Below, one piece after another: positions 47,926 through 57,336 of a DNA stretch of 59,520 nt (position 1 is its first letter; every line of letters begins with the position of its first letter). Source of the DNA: an uncultured Collinsella sp. (GTDB lineage: Bacteria > Actinomycetota > Coriobacteriia > Coriobacteriales > Coriobacteriaceae); contig URBQ01000014.1 of assembly GCA_900546115.1 (NCBI GenBank), positions 1 through 59,520 on the forward strand, written 5' to 3'. The translations under genes were made by a program, and so were the position numbers. The notes beneath the pieces are model-generated. The model was not told the origin of the DNA. It saw nothing but the letters and a program-made list of their open reading frames with translations, and ran no database searches.

Positions 47926-49320
47926 ATGACCCAGGAGACGGTTAAGAACGGCACTGAAGCCCTGTTCACTCGTGAAGGCATGCCTCCCGTTAAGGAAATG
48001 ATCCCGTGTGCCCTTCAGCACGTACTGGCATCGTTTGCCGGCATCATCACCCCGGCTGTCATCATGGCCGGCGTCTACGGCTTTAATAGCCAGCAGAGCA
48101 CCGACATCATCCAGGTCGCGCTCATTCTTTCGGCGATCGACACGGCCCTTCAGGCCTTTGCCCCCTTCCGTCGCATCGGCGGCGGCCTGCCCATCGTCAT
48201 GGGCGTTTCGTTCGCGTTCCTCCCGGCCCTGCAGGCCATGGGCGCCTCGGGCTTTAGCTTTGGCGCGCTGTTGGGCGGCGAGATTGTCGGCGGTGCCGTC
48301 GCGGTCCTCTTTGGTTTGGCCTACAGCAAGATTAAGTGGCTGTTCCCACCCGTCGTGACCGGTACGGTCATCTTCTCCATCGGCGTTTCGCTGTATCCCA
48401 CGGCCGTCAAGTATATGGCCGGCGGTATGGGTACGCCACTGTGGGGCACCCCGCAGGCCTGGTGCGTCGCTCTTATCACCTTCGCCGTGGTCTTTGCGCT
48501 CGCCAACTTTGGCAAGGGCACGCTCAAGCTGGGATCCGTGTTCTTTGGCATGATCGTTGGCATGATCGTCTCCATCCCCTTTGGCATGATCGACTTCTCA
48601 AGCGTCGCCACCGCTCAGGTCTTCGCCCTTCCCAAGCTCATGCCCTATGCGCTCGAGTTTGATCCCGAGGTCTGCATTACCCTCGCCGTCGTGTTCCCCA
48701 TGGTTGCCATCCAGGTTATCGGCGACGTCTCCGCCGCCTGCCTGGGCTCCATCGACCGTATGCCCACCGAGCGCGAGCTCTCCGGCGCTATCGTGTCCCA
48801 GGGCCTCACCTCTATGGTCGGCGGCCTGCTGGGCGGTCTTCCCACCAGCGCCCTTGGCCAGAACGTGGGCATCATCTGCTCCAACAAGGTCGTCAACAAG
48901 TGGGTCTTTGTGATCATCGCGGCCGTCTTTGCCATCGCCGGTCTGTTCCCGCAGCTCTCTGCCGTCCTTTCCGCTATCCCGCAGCCCGTCATCGGCGGCG
49001 CGACCGTCGGCGTCTTTGGCACCATTACCATGAACGGCGTGCGCATGTTCACCCGCGAGGGCCTCACGCAGCGCACTACCACCATCGTCGGTACCTCCGT
49101 CGTCTTTGGCCTGGGTATCTGGATGGCCAGCGGTTGCCTTGCCGGCGAGGGTATGCCCGCCTGGGTATCCACCGTCATCGGCTCCAATGCCGTAACCCCC
49201 ACCGCCATCATGGCCATTGTCCTTAACCTGATCCTTCCGCAGACGCCGGTCGTGGCTCAGCACATCGATGCCGCCAAGGACGCTGCCGTGGATCTGGTCT
49301 TGCCCGAGAGCAAGAAGTAA
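47926..49320 (+). CDS. NAT/NCS2-family xanthine/uracil (purine) permease
   Basis: 464 residues with about 12-14 membrane segments. The family signature includes the QN motif in SALGQNVGIICSN and the region PQPVIGGATVGVFG. The closest functional types are xanthine and urate transporters (PbuX, UacT/YgfU), which fits the purine-degradation genes downstream. ATG 47926 is used; ribosome site weak (GAGGATTGGTGG). Uptake of uric acid or xanthine is inferred from context. Confidence 0.87.
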   Translation: MTQETVKNGTEALFTREGMPPVKEMIPCALQHVLASFAGIITPAVIMAGVYGFNSQQSTDIIQVALILSAIDTALQAFAPFRRIGGGLPIVMGVSFAFLPALQAMGASGFSFGALLGGEIVGGAVAVLFGLAYSKIKWLFPPVVTGTVIFSIGVSLYPTAVKYMAGGMGTPLWGTPQAWCVALITFAVVFALANFGKGTLKLGSVFFGMIVGMIVSIPFGMIDFSSVATAQVFALPKLMPYALEFDPEVCITLAVVFPMVAIQVIGDVSAACLGSIDRMPTERELSGAIVSQGLTSMVGGLLGGLPTSALGQNVGIICSNKVVNKWVFVIIAAVFAIAGLFPQLSAVLSAIPQPVIGGATVGVFGTITMNGVRMFTREGLTQRTTTIVGTSVVFGLGIWMASGCLAGEGMPAWVSTVIGSNAVTPTAIMAIVLNLILPQTPVVAQHIDAAKDAAVDLVLPESKK

Positions 49321-49337
49321 CCAATTCGGTGCTATTC

Positions 49338-49416
49338 GTCGGCGGACGCATCGCCTCGTCCGCCGACGTCATGCGGCGCCAAGCCGCACTTCAAAGGGTT
49401 TGCCCCTTTGGTGAAG
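49338..49416 (+). other. Hairpins in the permease-ssnA gap
   Basis: GTCGGCGGACG/CGTCCGCCGAC (49338-49367) and CTTCAAAGGG/CCCTTTGGTGAAG (49389-49416) lie between the genes without a T-run. They could stabilise the upstream message or act as processing sites. Confidence 0.5.
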
Positions 49417-49515
49417 CGTTGACGGGAGAGGGCCCGTTTCCGGTGTAGGCCGGCGCTTCGCACTCCGCTATGTCAGAGGTGTCAAACCCCGCCCCTGATG
49501 TTGAAGGGAGCATTT

Positions 49516-50871
49516 ATGCTTCTGGTCGCTAACGGTTCCGTCTTTACTCGCAACGCTCAGACCTCATTCATTCCAAACGGTGCGGTCGCCATTGATGGAG
49601 ATACAATCGTCGAAGTGGGCCCCGAGTGCGAGCTCAAGGCTAAGTACCCGGATGCCGAGTACGTCGACGCCCAGGGCAACCTCATCATGCCCGGACTCAT
49701 CAATTGCCACACCCACATCTACTCGGGTCTGGCCCGCGGCCTTGCCATTAAGGGCTGCAACCCCACCAACTTCCTGGAGAATCTTGAGCAGCAGTGGTGG
49801 AAGATCGATGACAACCTGACGCTCGACGGCACCAAGGCCAGCGCCTATGCCACGATTCTTGACTCCATCCGCGATGGCGTCACAACGATCTTCGATCACC
49901 ACGCGAGCTTCTGCGAGATCCCAGGCAGCCTCTTTACCATTAAGGATGCAGCTCAGGAGCTGGGCATGCGTTCGTGCCTGTGCTACGAGGTCTCCGACCG
50001 CCGCGGTCAGGAAAAATGCGACCAGGCCATTGCCGAGAACGCCGAGTTTGCCCAGTGGGCCGCCAAGGAGCGTCGCGATAACGACAACCACATGATTGCC
50101 GCCATGTTTGGCGGACATGCCACCTTTACGCTTTCGGACGAGACCATGGATAAGATGGCCGAGGCCAACAATGGCCTGACCGGCTTCCACATCCATGTGT
50201 GTGAGGGCATGAATGACGTGTGGGACTCCCGCCTCAACCGCGGCGGCATCAGCCCCGTCGAGCGCCTGCTGCAGCACAACCTGCTGGGTCCCGACACCAT
50301 GCTCGGCCACTGCATCCACGTGACGCCTGCCGAGATGGATATCGTCAAGGAGTCCGGTACCTGGCTCGTCAACAACCCCGAATCCAATATGGGCAACGCC
50401 GTGGGCTGCGCCCCCGTGCTCGAGTTCTTCCGCCGCGGTATCCCCGTGTGCATGGGCACCGACGCCTACACCCACGATATGCTCGAGAGCCTCAAGGTCT
50501 TCCTGATCATTCAGCGCCACAACGCCGCCATGCCCAACGTGGGCTGGTGCGAGGCCATGACCATGCTGTTCGAGAACAACGCCAAGATGGCGAGCAAGTA
50601 CTTCGATCGCAAGCTCGGTGTGCTCGAGGCCGGCGCTGCCGCCGACGTCATCGTCATGGACTACAAGCCCTTTACGCCGCTGAGCGAGGAGAACATTGAC
50701 GGCCACATGCTCTTTGGCATGATGGGCAAAAACTGCCGCACCACCATCATCAACGGCCGCGTCCTGTACAAGGATCGTGAGTTCGTTGGGATTGATGAGG
50801 ACAAGATCAACGCGTGGACCATGGCCGAGTCCAAGAAGCTCTGGAGCACGCTCAACGATCGCGTGTACTAA
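49516..50871 (+). CDS. ssnA: SsnA-type aminohydrolase (amidohydrolase superfamily)
   Basis: 451 residues. Metal-binding NCHTHIYSG (H65, H67) and GHCIHVTPAE, and GTDAYTHDML with the catalytic Asp, place it in the guanine deaminase/SsnA group. In gut anaerobes ssnA belongs to the conserved purine/uric-acid cluster with ygfK and xdh. ATG 49516 behind GAAGGGAG. It is followed after 150 bases by ygfK. Confidence 0.88.
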   Translation: MLLVANGSVFTRNAQTSFIPNGAVAIDGDTIVEVGPECELKAKYPDAEYVDAQGNLIMPGLINCHTHIYSGLARGLAIKGCNPTNFLENLEQQWWKIDDNLTLDGTKASAYATILDSIRDGVTTIFDHHASFCEIPGSLFTIKDAAQELGMRSCLCYEVSDRRGQEKCDQAIAENAEFAQWAAKERRDNDNHMIAAMFGGHATFTLSDETMDKMAEANNGLTGFHIHVCEGMNDVWDSRLNRGGISPVERLLQHNLLGPDTMLGHCIHVTPAEMDIVKESGTWLVNNPESNMGNAVGCAPVLEFFRRGIPVCMGTDAYTHDMLESLKVFLIIQRHNAAMPNVGWCEAMTMLFENNAKMASKYFDRKLGVLEAGAAADVIVMDYKPFTPLSEENIDGHMLFGMMGKNCRTTIINGRVLYKDREFVGIDEDKINAWTMAESKKLWSTLNDRVY

Positions 50872-50887
50872 TTCCAATTGGAGATTC

Positions 50888-50923
50888 GCGCGCGTCGGAT
50901 GTTTCGCCGCATCCGACGCGCGC
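50888..50923 (+). other. Strong hairpin between ssnA and ygfK
   Basis: GCGCGCGTCGGATG pairs with CATCCGACGCGCGC around TTTCGCCG. No T-run follows. Confidence 0.55.
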
Positions 50924-51021
50924 ATAGGCGGCCTCCGCGGGGTCGCCGGCGCTGTGCTAGCGCTACACCGTATTTGCGCCCGTCGCGCGGTCTCGCCGGG
51001 CGTTACAGAGAGGAGCTCACT

Positions 51022-54021
51022 ATGAGCGACATCATGAGGCCGATCCCGTTTTCGCAGCTGATGAACTGGATCATCGAGGAGCACAAGACCCAGGACGCCA
51101 TCTTTGGCGTGCGTAAGATGGTCACGACCAACCAGGAGGGTGCGCTTCCCATTTTTGACGAGCGCATCGAGACTCCGTTTGGCCCGGCTGCCGGTCCCAA
51201 TACGCAGCTGGCCCAGAACATCGTGGCCTCTTATGTGGCCGGTTCTCGCTTCTTTGAGCTCAAGACCGTCCAGGTTATGGACGGCGAGGAGCTTTCCCGT
51301 TGCGTCAACAAGCCCTGCATCGTGGCTCAGGACGAGTGCTACAACTGCGAATGGTCGACCGAGCTCGAGGTTCCGCAGGCCTTTGCCGAGTACGTGAAGG
51401 CATGGTTTGCCTGTCACCTGATCGCTCGCGAGTACGGTCTGGGCAGCCCGGACGGCTTTGTCTTCAACATGTCGGTGGGCTATGACCTGGAGGGCATTAA
51501 GAGCCCCAAGGTCGACGCCTACATCGAGGGCATGAAGGATGCCAGCGGCTCCGACGTCTGGAACGAGTGCCGTGCCTGGGCGCTTGCCAACCTAGACAAG
51601 TTTGAGCATGTCGACGCCGCATTTGTCGAGTCCATCCCGGCGCGCGTCTCCAACTCCATCACCGAGTCTACCCTGCACGGCTGCCCGCCCGCCGAGATCG
51701 AGCGCATTGCGACCTACCTCATCACCGAGAAGGGCCTCAATACCTACATCAAGTGCAACCCCACGCTGCTGGGCTATGAGTTTGCCCGCCAGCGCCTCAA
51801 CGAGCTGGGCTTTGACTATATCGTCTTCGATGACACGCACTTCCGCGAGGACCTGCAGTGGGCCGATGCCGTGCCTATGTTCGAGCGCCTGATTGCCCTG
51901 TGCGCCGAGCGCGGCCTGGAGTTTGGCGTCAAGCTCACCAACACCTTCCCCGTCGACGTGACGAGGAACGAGCTGCCTTCCACCGAGATGTACATGTCCG
52001 GCCGTTCGCTGTTCTCGCTGACCATCGAGGCCGCCCGCCGCATTACCGAGCAGTTCGATGGCAAGCTGCGCATCAGCTACTCCGGCGGTGCCACGGTCTA
52101 CAACATCCGTGCCCTGTATGACGCCGGCATTTGGCCCGTCACCCTGGCGACCGACGTGCTCAAGCCCGGTGGCTACGAGCGCTTTAGCCAGATGGCCGGC
52201 GAGTTTACCGATCTGGACGGCAAGCCGTTCGCGGGCGTCTCTCTCGAGGCCGTGACCGCGATCCAGACCGACTCACTCACCAACCCGCTCTACAAGAAGC
52301 CGCTGCGTCCGCTGCCCGACCGCAAGGTCGCTGGCAAGAGCCCGCTTTCCGACTGCTTTACCACGCCGTGCCGTACGAGCTGCCCCATCCAGCAGGATAT
52401 CCCTGCCTATCTGGCGGCTGTTGACGAGGGCCGCTACGAGGACGCGCTCAACATCATCATCGAGCGCAACGCCCTGCCGTTCATTACCGGTACCATCTGC
52501 CCGCATCCCTGCGGCCGTGCCTGCGAGCGTGCATTCTACGAGCCCGAGGGTGCCCAGATTCGCGCCAGCAAGCTCAAGGCCGCCCGCGAGGCCATGACCG
52601 CCGTGCTGCCCAAGCTGCGCGCCCAGGCCATTGCCAACGACGCCGAGCGCAACGTTGCCGTTATCGGCGGCGGCCCGGCCGGTCTGGCGACGGCGTTCTT
52701 CCTGACGCGCGCCGGCGTGCCCGTCACTATCTTCGAGGCCCGCGACTCTCTCGGCGGCGTGGTCCGTCACGTGATCCCCGAGTTCCGTATCGCGAGCGAC
52801 GATATCTCCCACGATGCCGAGCTCTGTCTGGCCTTTGGCGCCAAGGTGCAGCTCAACGCCCGCGTGGAGTCCATTGACGAGCTCAAGGCCCAGGGCTTTA
52901 CCGACGTAGTCGTGGCCACTGGTGCCTGGATGCCCGGCTCTGCGGGCCTGGGCGAGGGTGCCGAGCTCGACGTGCTGGAGTTCCTCGAGGCCGCCAAGAA
53001 GGGCGAGAAGCTCGAGCTGGGCGAGGACGTCGTGGTCATCGGCGCCGGCAACACCGCCATGGACGCGGCCCGCGTGGCCAAGCGCCTTGCTGGCGTGAAG
53101 AACGTGCGCCTGGTGTATCGCCGCACCAAGAAGCAGATGCCCGCCGACGAGGAAGAGCTCGATCTTGCTCTTGCCGACGGCGTTGAGTTCTGCGAGCTGC
53201 TGGCGCCCAAGGCGCTCAACGGCTCCGTGCTGACCTGCGACGTCATGGAACTTGGCGAGCCGGATGCAAGCGGCCGTCGCAGCCCCGTCGCCACGGGCGA
53301 GACCGTCGAGCTTTCCGCCACCACGGTGATCTGCGCCGTGGGCGAGGGCATCGATGCCAGCCTGTACGACGCCGCGGGCGTCGAGCACGACCGTCGCGGC
53401 CGCCTTGCCGCCACCTCCACCGGCGTCGAGGGCGTCTGGGCTGCCGGTGACTGCCGCCGCGGTCCCGCTACCGTGGTCGAGGCTATCGCCGACGCCGCCG
53501 AGGTCGCCCGTGCCATTGCCGGCGTGGACTTTAACAAGTACGCCGACTGCAACGAGCAGGCCGGCCGCGAGGACACCTGCTACGAGCGCAAGGGATCGCT
53601 GTGCCGCGACAAGCGCAACTGCACCAAGACCCGCTGCCTGGGCTGCGGCTCGGTGTGCGAGGTCTGCTGCGATGTGTGCCCCAACCGCGCCAACGTGGCA
53701 ATTAAGGTGCCGGGCCTGGCCAAGCATCAGGTCGTCCATGTCGACGGCATGTGCAACGAGTGCGGCAACTGCGCCGTGTTCTGCCCCTACCAGGAGGGTC
53801 GTCCCTACAAGGACAAGCTCACCCTGTTCTGGAGCGATCAGGACATGGAGAACTCCGAGAACGAGGGCTTCCTGGCCGTGGACGAGGACCACTTTAAGGT
53901 CCGCGTCGCCGGCACGGTCCGCACCGTCTCGGTCGATGCCGTCAACACCGGTCTGCCCGAGGCCGTCCGCCTGACCATCAAGGCCGTGCGCGACAGCTAT
54001 CCGTATCTCCTTAAGAAATAG
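51022..54021 (+). CDS. ygfK: YgfK: putative selenate reductase / glutamate synthase-like oxidoreductase subunit
   Basis: 999 residues. The N-terminal 430 residues form a dihydropyrimidine dehydrogenase-like TIM barrel (TPFGPAAGPNTQLAQNIVAS). Then comes a glutamate synthase small-subunit-like part with an Fe-S segment (CRTSCPIQQDIPAY), FAD motif VIGGGPAGLATAFFL (near 550) and NAD motif VVVIGAGNTAMDAARVA (near 670). The C-terminus has a ferredoxin-like cysteine region (about 873-925). In gut bacteria this gene is part of the anaerobic uric-acid degradation cluster. GAGGAG fixes ATG 51022. Confidence 0.9.
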   Translation: MSDIMRPIPFSQLMNWIIEEHKTQDAIFGVRKMVTTNQEGALPIFDERIETPFGPAAGPNTQLAQNIVASYVAGSRFFELKTVQVMDGEELSRCVNKPCIVAQDECYNCEWSTELEVPQAFAEYVKAWFACHLIAREYGLGSPDGFVFNMSVGYDLEGIKSPKVDAYIEGMKDASGSDVWNECRAWALANLDKFEHVDAAFVESIPARVSNSITESTLHGCPPAEIERIATYLITEKGLNTYIKCNPTLLGYEFARQRLNELGFDYIVFDDTHFREDLQWADAVPMFERLIALCAERGLEFGVKLTNTFPVDVTRNELPSTEMYMSGRSLFSLTIEAARRITEQFDGKLRISYSGGATVYNIRALYDAGIWPVTLATDVLKPGGYERFSQMAGEFTDLDGKPFAGVSLEAVTAIQTDSLTNPLYKKPLRPLPDRKVAGKSPLSDCFTTPCRTSCPIQQDIPAYLAAVDEGRYEDALNIIIERNALPFITGTICPHPCGRACERAFYEPEGAQIRASKLKAAREAMTAVLPKLRAQAIANDAERNVAVIGGGPAGLATAFFLTRAGVPVTIFEARDSLGGVVRHVIPEFRIASDDISHDAELCLAFGAKVQLNARVESIDELKAQGFTDVVVATGAWMPGSAGLGEGAELDVLEFLEAAKKGEKLELGEDVVVIGAGNTAMDAARVAKRLAGVKNVRLVYRRTKKQMPADEEELDLALADGVEFCELLAPKALNGSVLTCDVMELGEPDASGRRSPVATGETVELSATTVICAVGEGIDASLYDAAGVEHDRRGRLAATSTGVEGVWAAGDCRRGPATVVEAIADAAEVARAIAGVDFNKYADCNEQAGREDTCYERKGSLCRDKRNCTKTRCLGCGSVCEVCCDVCPNRANVAIKVPGLAKHQVVHVDGMCNECGNCAVFCPYQEGRPYKDKLTLFWSDQDMENSENEGFLAVDEDHFKVRVAGTVRTVSVDAVNTGLPEAVRLTIKAVRDSYPYLLKK

Positions 54022-54032
54022 GCGAGTCTCTT

Positions 54033-54512
54033 ATGGCCAAATCCATTCAACATAACGTGGCCTACGTTGCCTGCGGAAGCGGTTGCGCCTCCGCAGGCGG
54101 CGACGCCCGCTGCAGCGAAGGCTGCATTGGCTGTGGCGCCTGTGTCACGGCCTGTCCCCACGGCGCCATTGCACTGATTGATGGCATCGCCCGCGTGGAC
54201 CGCTCCAAGTGCACGGGCTGTGGCCTGTGCGGCATGGCGTGCCCGCAGCGCGTGATTGCCTTTGTTCCCGGCTACCAGAACATCCTGGTGCGCTGCAACA
54301 ACACCGATAAGGGCGCCATCGCCCGCAAGATTTGCGACACGAGCTGCATCGGTTGCGGCATGTGCGCCAAAAAATGCCCTGCCGGCGCTATCCGCATCGA
54401 GGACAACTGTGCCCACATCGACGGTGCGGACTGCCTGTCGTGCGGCATGTGCGCCGTCGTTTGCCCGCATGGCGCCATCCACGACCGCACCGGCATCGCC
54501 GCCGGCGTGTAG
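54033..54512 (+). CDS. Polyferredoxin with multiple 4Fe-4S motifs
   Basis: 159 residues with repeated CxxCxxCxxxC motifs: CIGCGACVTACPHGA, CTGCGLCGMACPQ, CIGCGMCAKKCPAGA and CLSCGMCAVVCPHGA, enough for about four clusters. The repeats resemble RnfB/AegA-type electron carriers. It sits 11 bases after ygfK and 12 before the xanthine dehydrogenase gene, so it very likely carries electrons between them. Confidence 0.85.
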   Translation: MAKSIQHNVAYVACGSGCASAGGDARCSEGCIGCGACVTACPHGAIALIDGIARVDRSKCTGCGLCGMACPQRVIAFVPGYQNILVRCNNTDKGAIARKICDTSCIGCGMCAKKCPAGAIRIEDNCAHIDGADCLSCGMCAVVCPHGAIHDRTGIAAGV

Positions 54513-54524
54513 AAGGGAATCACC

Positions 54525-57122
54525 ATGGCACAGGAATTCACTTTTACCGTTAACGGCGTCGAGCACACGACGACCCAAAACAAACCGCTGCTGCGCTACC
54601 TGCGCGACGACCTGCACATCCATTCCGCCAAGGACGGCTGCTCCGAGGGTGCTTGCGGCACCTGCACCATTCATGTGGACGGTGCGGCCGTCAAGGCCTG
54701 CGTGCTGACCACCGCCCTTGCCGCCGGCCGCAACATCGTGACTGTCGAGGGCCTGCCCGAGGACGTGCGCGAGGCCTTTGTGTACGCCTTTGGCGCCGTG
54801 GGCGCCGTGCAGTGCGGTTTTTGCATCCCCGGTATGGTCATGGCAGGCGCGGCGCTGATCGCCGAGGACCCCGAGCCCACCGAGGAGCAGATCAAGTACG
54901 TCATCCGCGGCAACGTCTGCCGCTGCACCGGCTACAAGAAAATCATCGAGGGCATTGCCCTGGCCGGGGCCATCCTCCGCGGGGAGGCGTCCGTCGATCC
55001 CGCCCTGGAGGAGGGGGAGGACTACGGCGTGGGGGCGCGGGCCTTCCGCACCGACGTGCGCGACAAGGTGCTGGGCCGGGGGGAGTACTGCGACGATCTG
55101 TACCTGGACGGCATGGCGCACGCCTCCGCCGTCCGCTCCCAGTACCCCCGGGCCAGGGTGCTGGACATCGACGCCTCCGCCGCCCTGGCCCTGCCCGGGG
55201 TGCTGGCCGTCCTCACCGCCGACGACGTGCCCCACAACAAGGTGGGCCATCTCCAGCAGGACTGGGACGTGATGATCGCCAAGGGGGACATCACCCGCTG
55301 TGTGGGGGACGCCGTCTGCCTGGTGGTGGCGGAGAATGAGGCCGTGCTCAAGCAGGCCAAGGAGCTGGTGAAGGTGGACTATGAGCCCCTGGAGCCGGTG
55401 CGCACCATCCAGGAGGCCAGGGCGGCGGACGCCCCCAGCCTCCACCCCAACGGCAACCTGTGCCAGCAGCGCCACGTCACCCGGGGCGACGCCAGGGCCG
55501 CCCTGGCCCAGTCCAAGTATGTCGTCACCCAGTCCTACCGCACCCCCTTCACCGAGCACGCCTTTCTGGAGCCGGAGTGCGCCGTGGCCTTCCCCTACAA
55601 GGACGGGGTGAAGGTCTATACCTCCGACCAGGGGGTGTACGACACCCGCAAGGAGATCTCCATCATGCTGGGGTGGGAGCCCGAGCGCATCGTGGTGGAG
55701 AACAAGCTGGTGGGGGGCGGCTTCGGCGGCAAGGAGGATGTGTCGGTGCAGCACCTGGCGGTGCTGGCCGCCCTCCGGGTGAACCGGCCCGTGAAGGCAA
55801 AGCTCACCCGGCAGGAGTCCATCAACTTCCACCCCAAGCGCCACTATATGGAGGGCACCTTCACCCTGGGCTGCGACGAGAACGGCATCTTCACCGGCCT
55901 GGACTGCGAGATCCACTTCGACACTGGGGCCTACGCCTCCCTGTGCGGGCCGGTGCTGGAGCGGGCCTGCACCCACTCGGTGGGCCCCTACTGCTACCAG
56001 AACACCGACATCCGCGGCTTCGGCTGGTACACCAACAACCCCCCCGCCGGGGCCTTCCGGGGCTTCGGCGTGTGCCAGAGCGAGTTCGCCCTGGAGTCCA
56101 ACATCAACCTGCTGGCGGAAAAAGTGGGCATCTCCCCCTGGGAGATCCGCTTCCGCAACGCCATCGAGCCGGGGAGGGCCCTCCCCAACGGCCAGATCGC
56201 CGACCGCTCCACCGCCCTCAAGGAGACCCTGCTGGCGGTGAAGGACGTATATGAGCAAAACGCGGATCACGCCGGCATCGCCTGCGCCATGAAGAACGCC
56301 GGCGTGGGCGTGGGCCTGCCCGACAAGGGCCGGTGCAAGCTGGCGGTGCGCAACGGGGTGGTGGAGCTGTACTCCGCGGCCTCCGACATCGGCCAGGGCT
56401 GCGCCACCGTGTTCCTCCAGATGCTGGCCGAGGCCACCGGCCTGCCCCTGGAAAAGCTCCGCAACATGGGGGCCAACTCGGAGGTGGCCCCCGACTCAGG
56501 CACCACCTCCGGTTCCCGCCAGACCCTGATCACAGGCGAGGCGGTGCGCATGGCCGCCGCCGAGCTCAGGGCCGATCTGGACGGGGCGGGCGGGGACTTG
56601 TCCGCCCTGGAGGGGCTGGAGTACAGCGCCGAGTTTTTCGATCCCACCGACAAGTTGGGGGCCGACAAGCCCAATCCCAAGAGCCACGTGGCCTACGGCT
56701 TCGCCACCCATGTGGTGATTCTGGACGGCGAGGGCCGGGTGAAGGAGGTCTATGCCGCCCACGACTCGGGCAAGGTGGTCAACCCCACCTCCATCCGGGG
56801 GCAGATCGAGGGGGGCGTGCTCATGGGCCTGGGCTACGCCCTCACCGAGGACTTCCCCCTCAAGGACTGCGTGCCCCAGGCCAAATTCGGCACCCTGGGG
56901 CTGATGCGGGCCGACCAGATTCCCGACATCCACGCCATTTATGTGGAGAAGGAGGAGCTGCTCCCCTTCGCTTACGGGGCCAAGGGCATCGGCGAGATCG
57001 CCACCATCCCCACCGCTCCGGCGGTCCAGGGGGCCTACTACGCCCGTGACCACATCCTGCGCACCAGCCTGCCCATGCAGGACACCTTCTACAAAAAGCC
57101 AGCCAAGAAGGCCGCCCCCTGA
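54525..57122 (+). CDS. Selenium-dependent xanthine dehydrogenase-like molybdoenzyme (hybrid gene)
   Basis: 865 residues. The N-terminal [2Fe-2S] domain has CSEGACGTC (C39, C44, C47) and CGFC ... CRCTGY. The molybdopterin domains follow, with GGGFGGKED (near residue 398), TGAYASLCGP and AAHDSGKVVNPTS. The architecture fits selenium-dependent xanthine dehydrogenase (xdhD type), oxidising purines in the same pathway as ssnA and ygfK. At about codon 136-148 codon use changes sharply from the local style (TTT, GGC) to GGG/CCC-rich codons with TTC almost always for Phe. The reading frame is intact, but the two parts seem to come from different genomes. Confidence 0.8.
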   Translation: MAQEFTFTVNGVEHTTTQNKPLLRYLRDDLHIHSAKDGCSEGACGTCTIHVDGAAVKACVLTTALAAGRNIVTVEGLPEDVREAFVYAFGAVGAVQCGFCIPGMVMAGAALIAEDPEPTEEQIKYVIRGNVCRCTGYKKIIEGIALAGAILRGEASVDPALEEGEDYGVGARAFRTDVRDKVLGRGEYCDDLYLDGMAHASAVRSQYPRARVLDIDASAALALPGVLAVLTADDVPHNKVGHLQQDWDVMIAKGDITRCVGDAVCLVVAENEAVLKQAKELVKVDYEPLEPVRTIQEARAADAPSLHPNGNLCQQRHVTRGDARAALAQSKYVVTQSYRTPFTEHAFLEPECAVAFPYKDGVKVYTSDQGVYDTRKEISIMLGWEPERIVVENKLVGGGFGGKEDVSVQHLAVLAALRVNRPVKAKLTRQESINFHPKRHYMEGTFTLGCDENGIFTGLDCEIHFDTGAYASLCGPVLERACTHSVGPYCYQNTDIRGFGWYTNNPPAGAFRGFGVCQSEFALESNINLLAEKVGISPWEIRFRNAIEPGRALPNGQIADRSTALKETLLAVKDVYEQNADHAGIACAMKNAGVGVGLPDKGRCKLAVRNGVVELYSAASDIGQGCATVFLQMLAEATGLPLEKLRNMGANSEVAPDSGTTSGSRQTLITGEAVRMAAAELRADLDGAGGDLSALEGLEYSAEFFDPTDKLGADKPNPKSHVAYGFATHVVILDGEGRVKEVYAAHDSGKVVNPTSIRGQIEGGVLMGLGYALTEDFPLKDCVPQAKFGTLGLMRADQIPDIHAIYVEKEELLPFAYGAKGIGEIATIPTAPAVQGAYYARDHILRTSLPMQDTFYKKPAKKAAP

Positions 57123-57250
57123 CCTTCCGCGGGGTCCCGGCGGCCGTCCGTCCGGGGTCCCGCTTCCCTGTTTTTCCCTTATGTTTCAGGCGCATTTTTA
57201 TGGATGCTAAAAATTTTTTAGTATTACACCATTTTTTTTAGAATATCCTC

Positions 57251-57278
57251 TTGACATCTGAACGGGACGTGGTATGAT
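57251..57278 (+). promoter_or_regulatory. Promoter of dpaL
   Basis: TTGACA (57251-57256) and TATGAT (57273-57278), 16-base spacer, in an AT-rich stretch unlike the other intergenic regions of this window. Confidence 0.75.
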
Positions 57279-57336
57279 GGTCTCGTAAAACAAAAAGTAA
57301 GTGCAACTTCAAAATAATTTGGAGGCGACCGTCCCA

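Noticed and set aside
53997..56270. A 757-residue open frame antisense to the polyferredoxin and xanthine dehydrogenase genes
   Set aside because: Val/His/Gly-rich shadow frame spanning the chimeric joint; the plus strand carries clear families.
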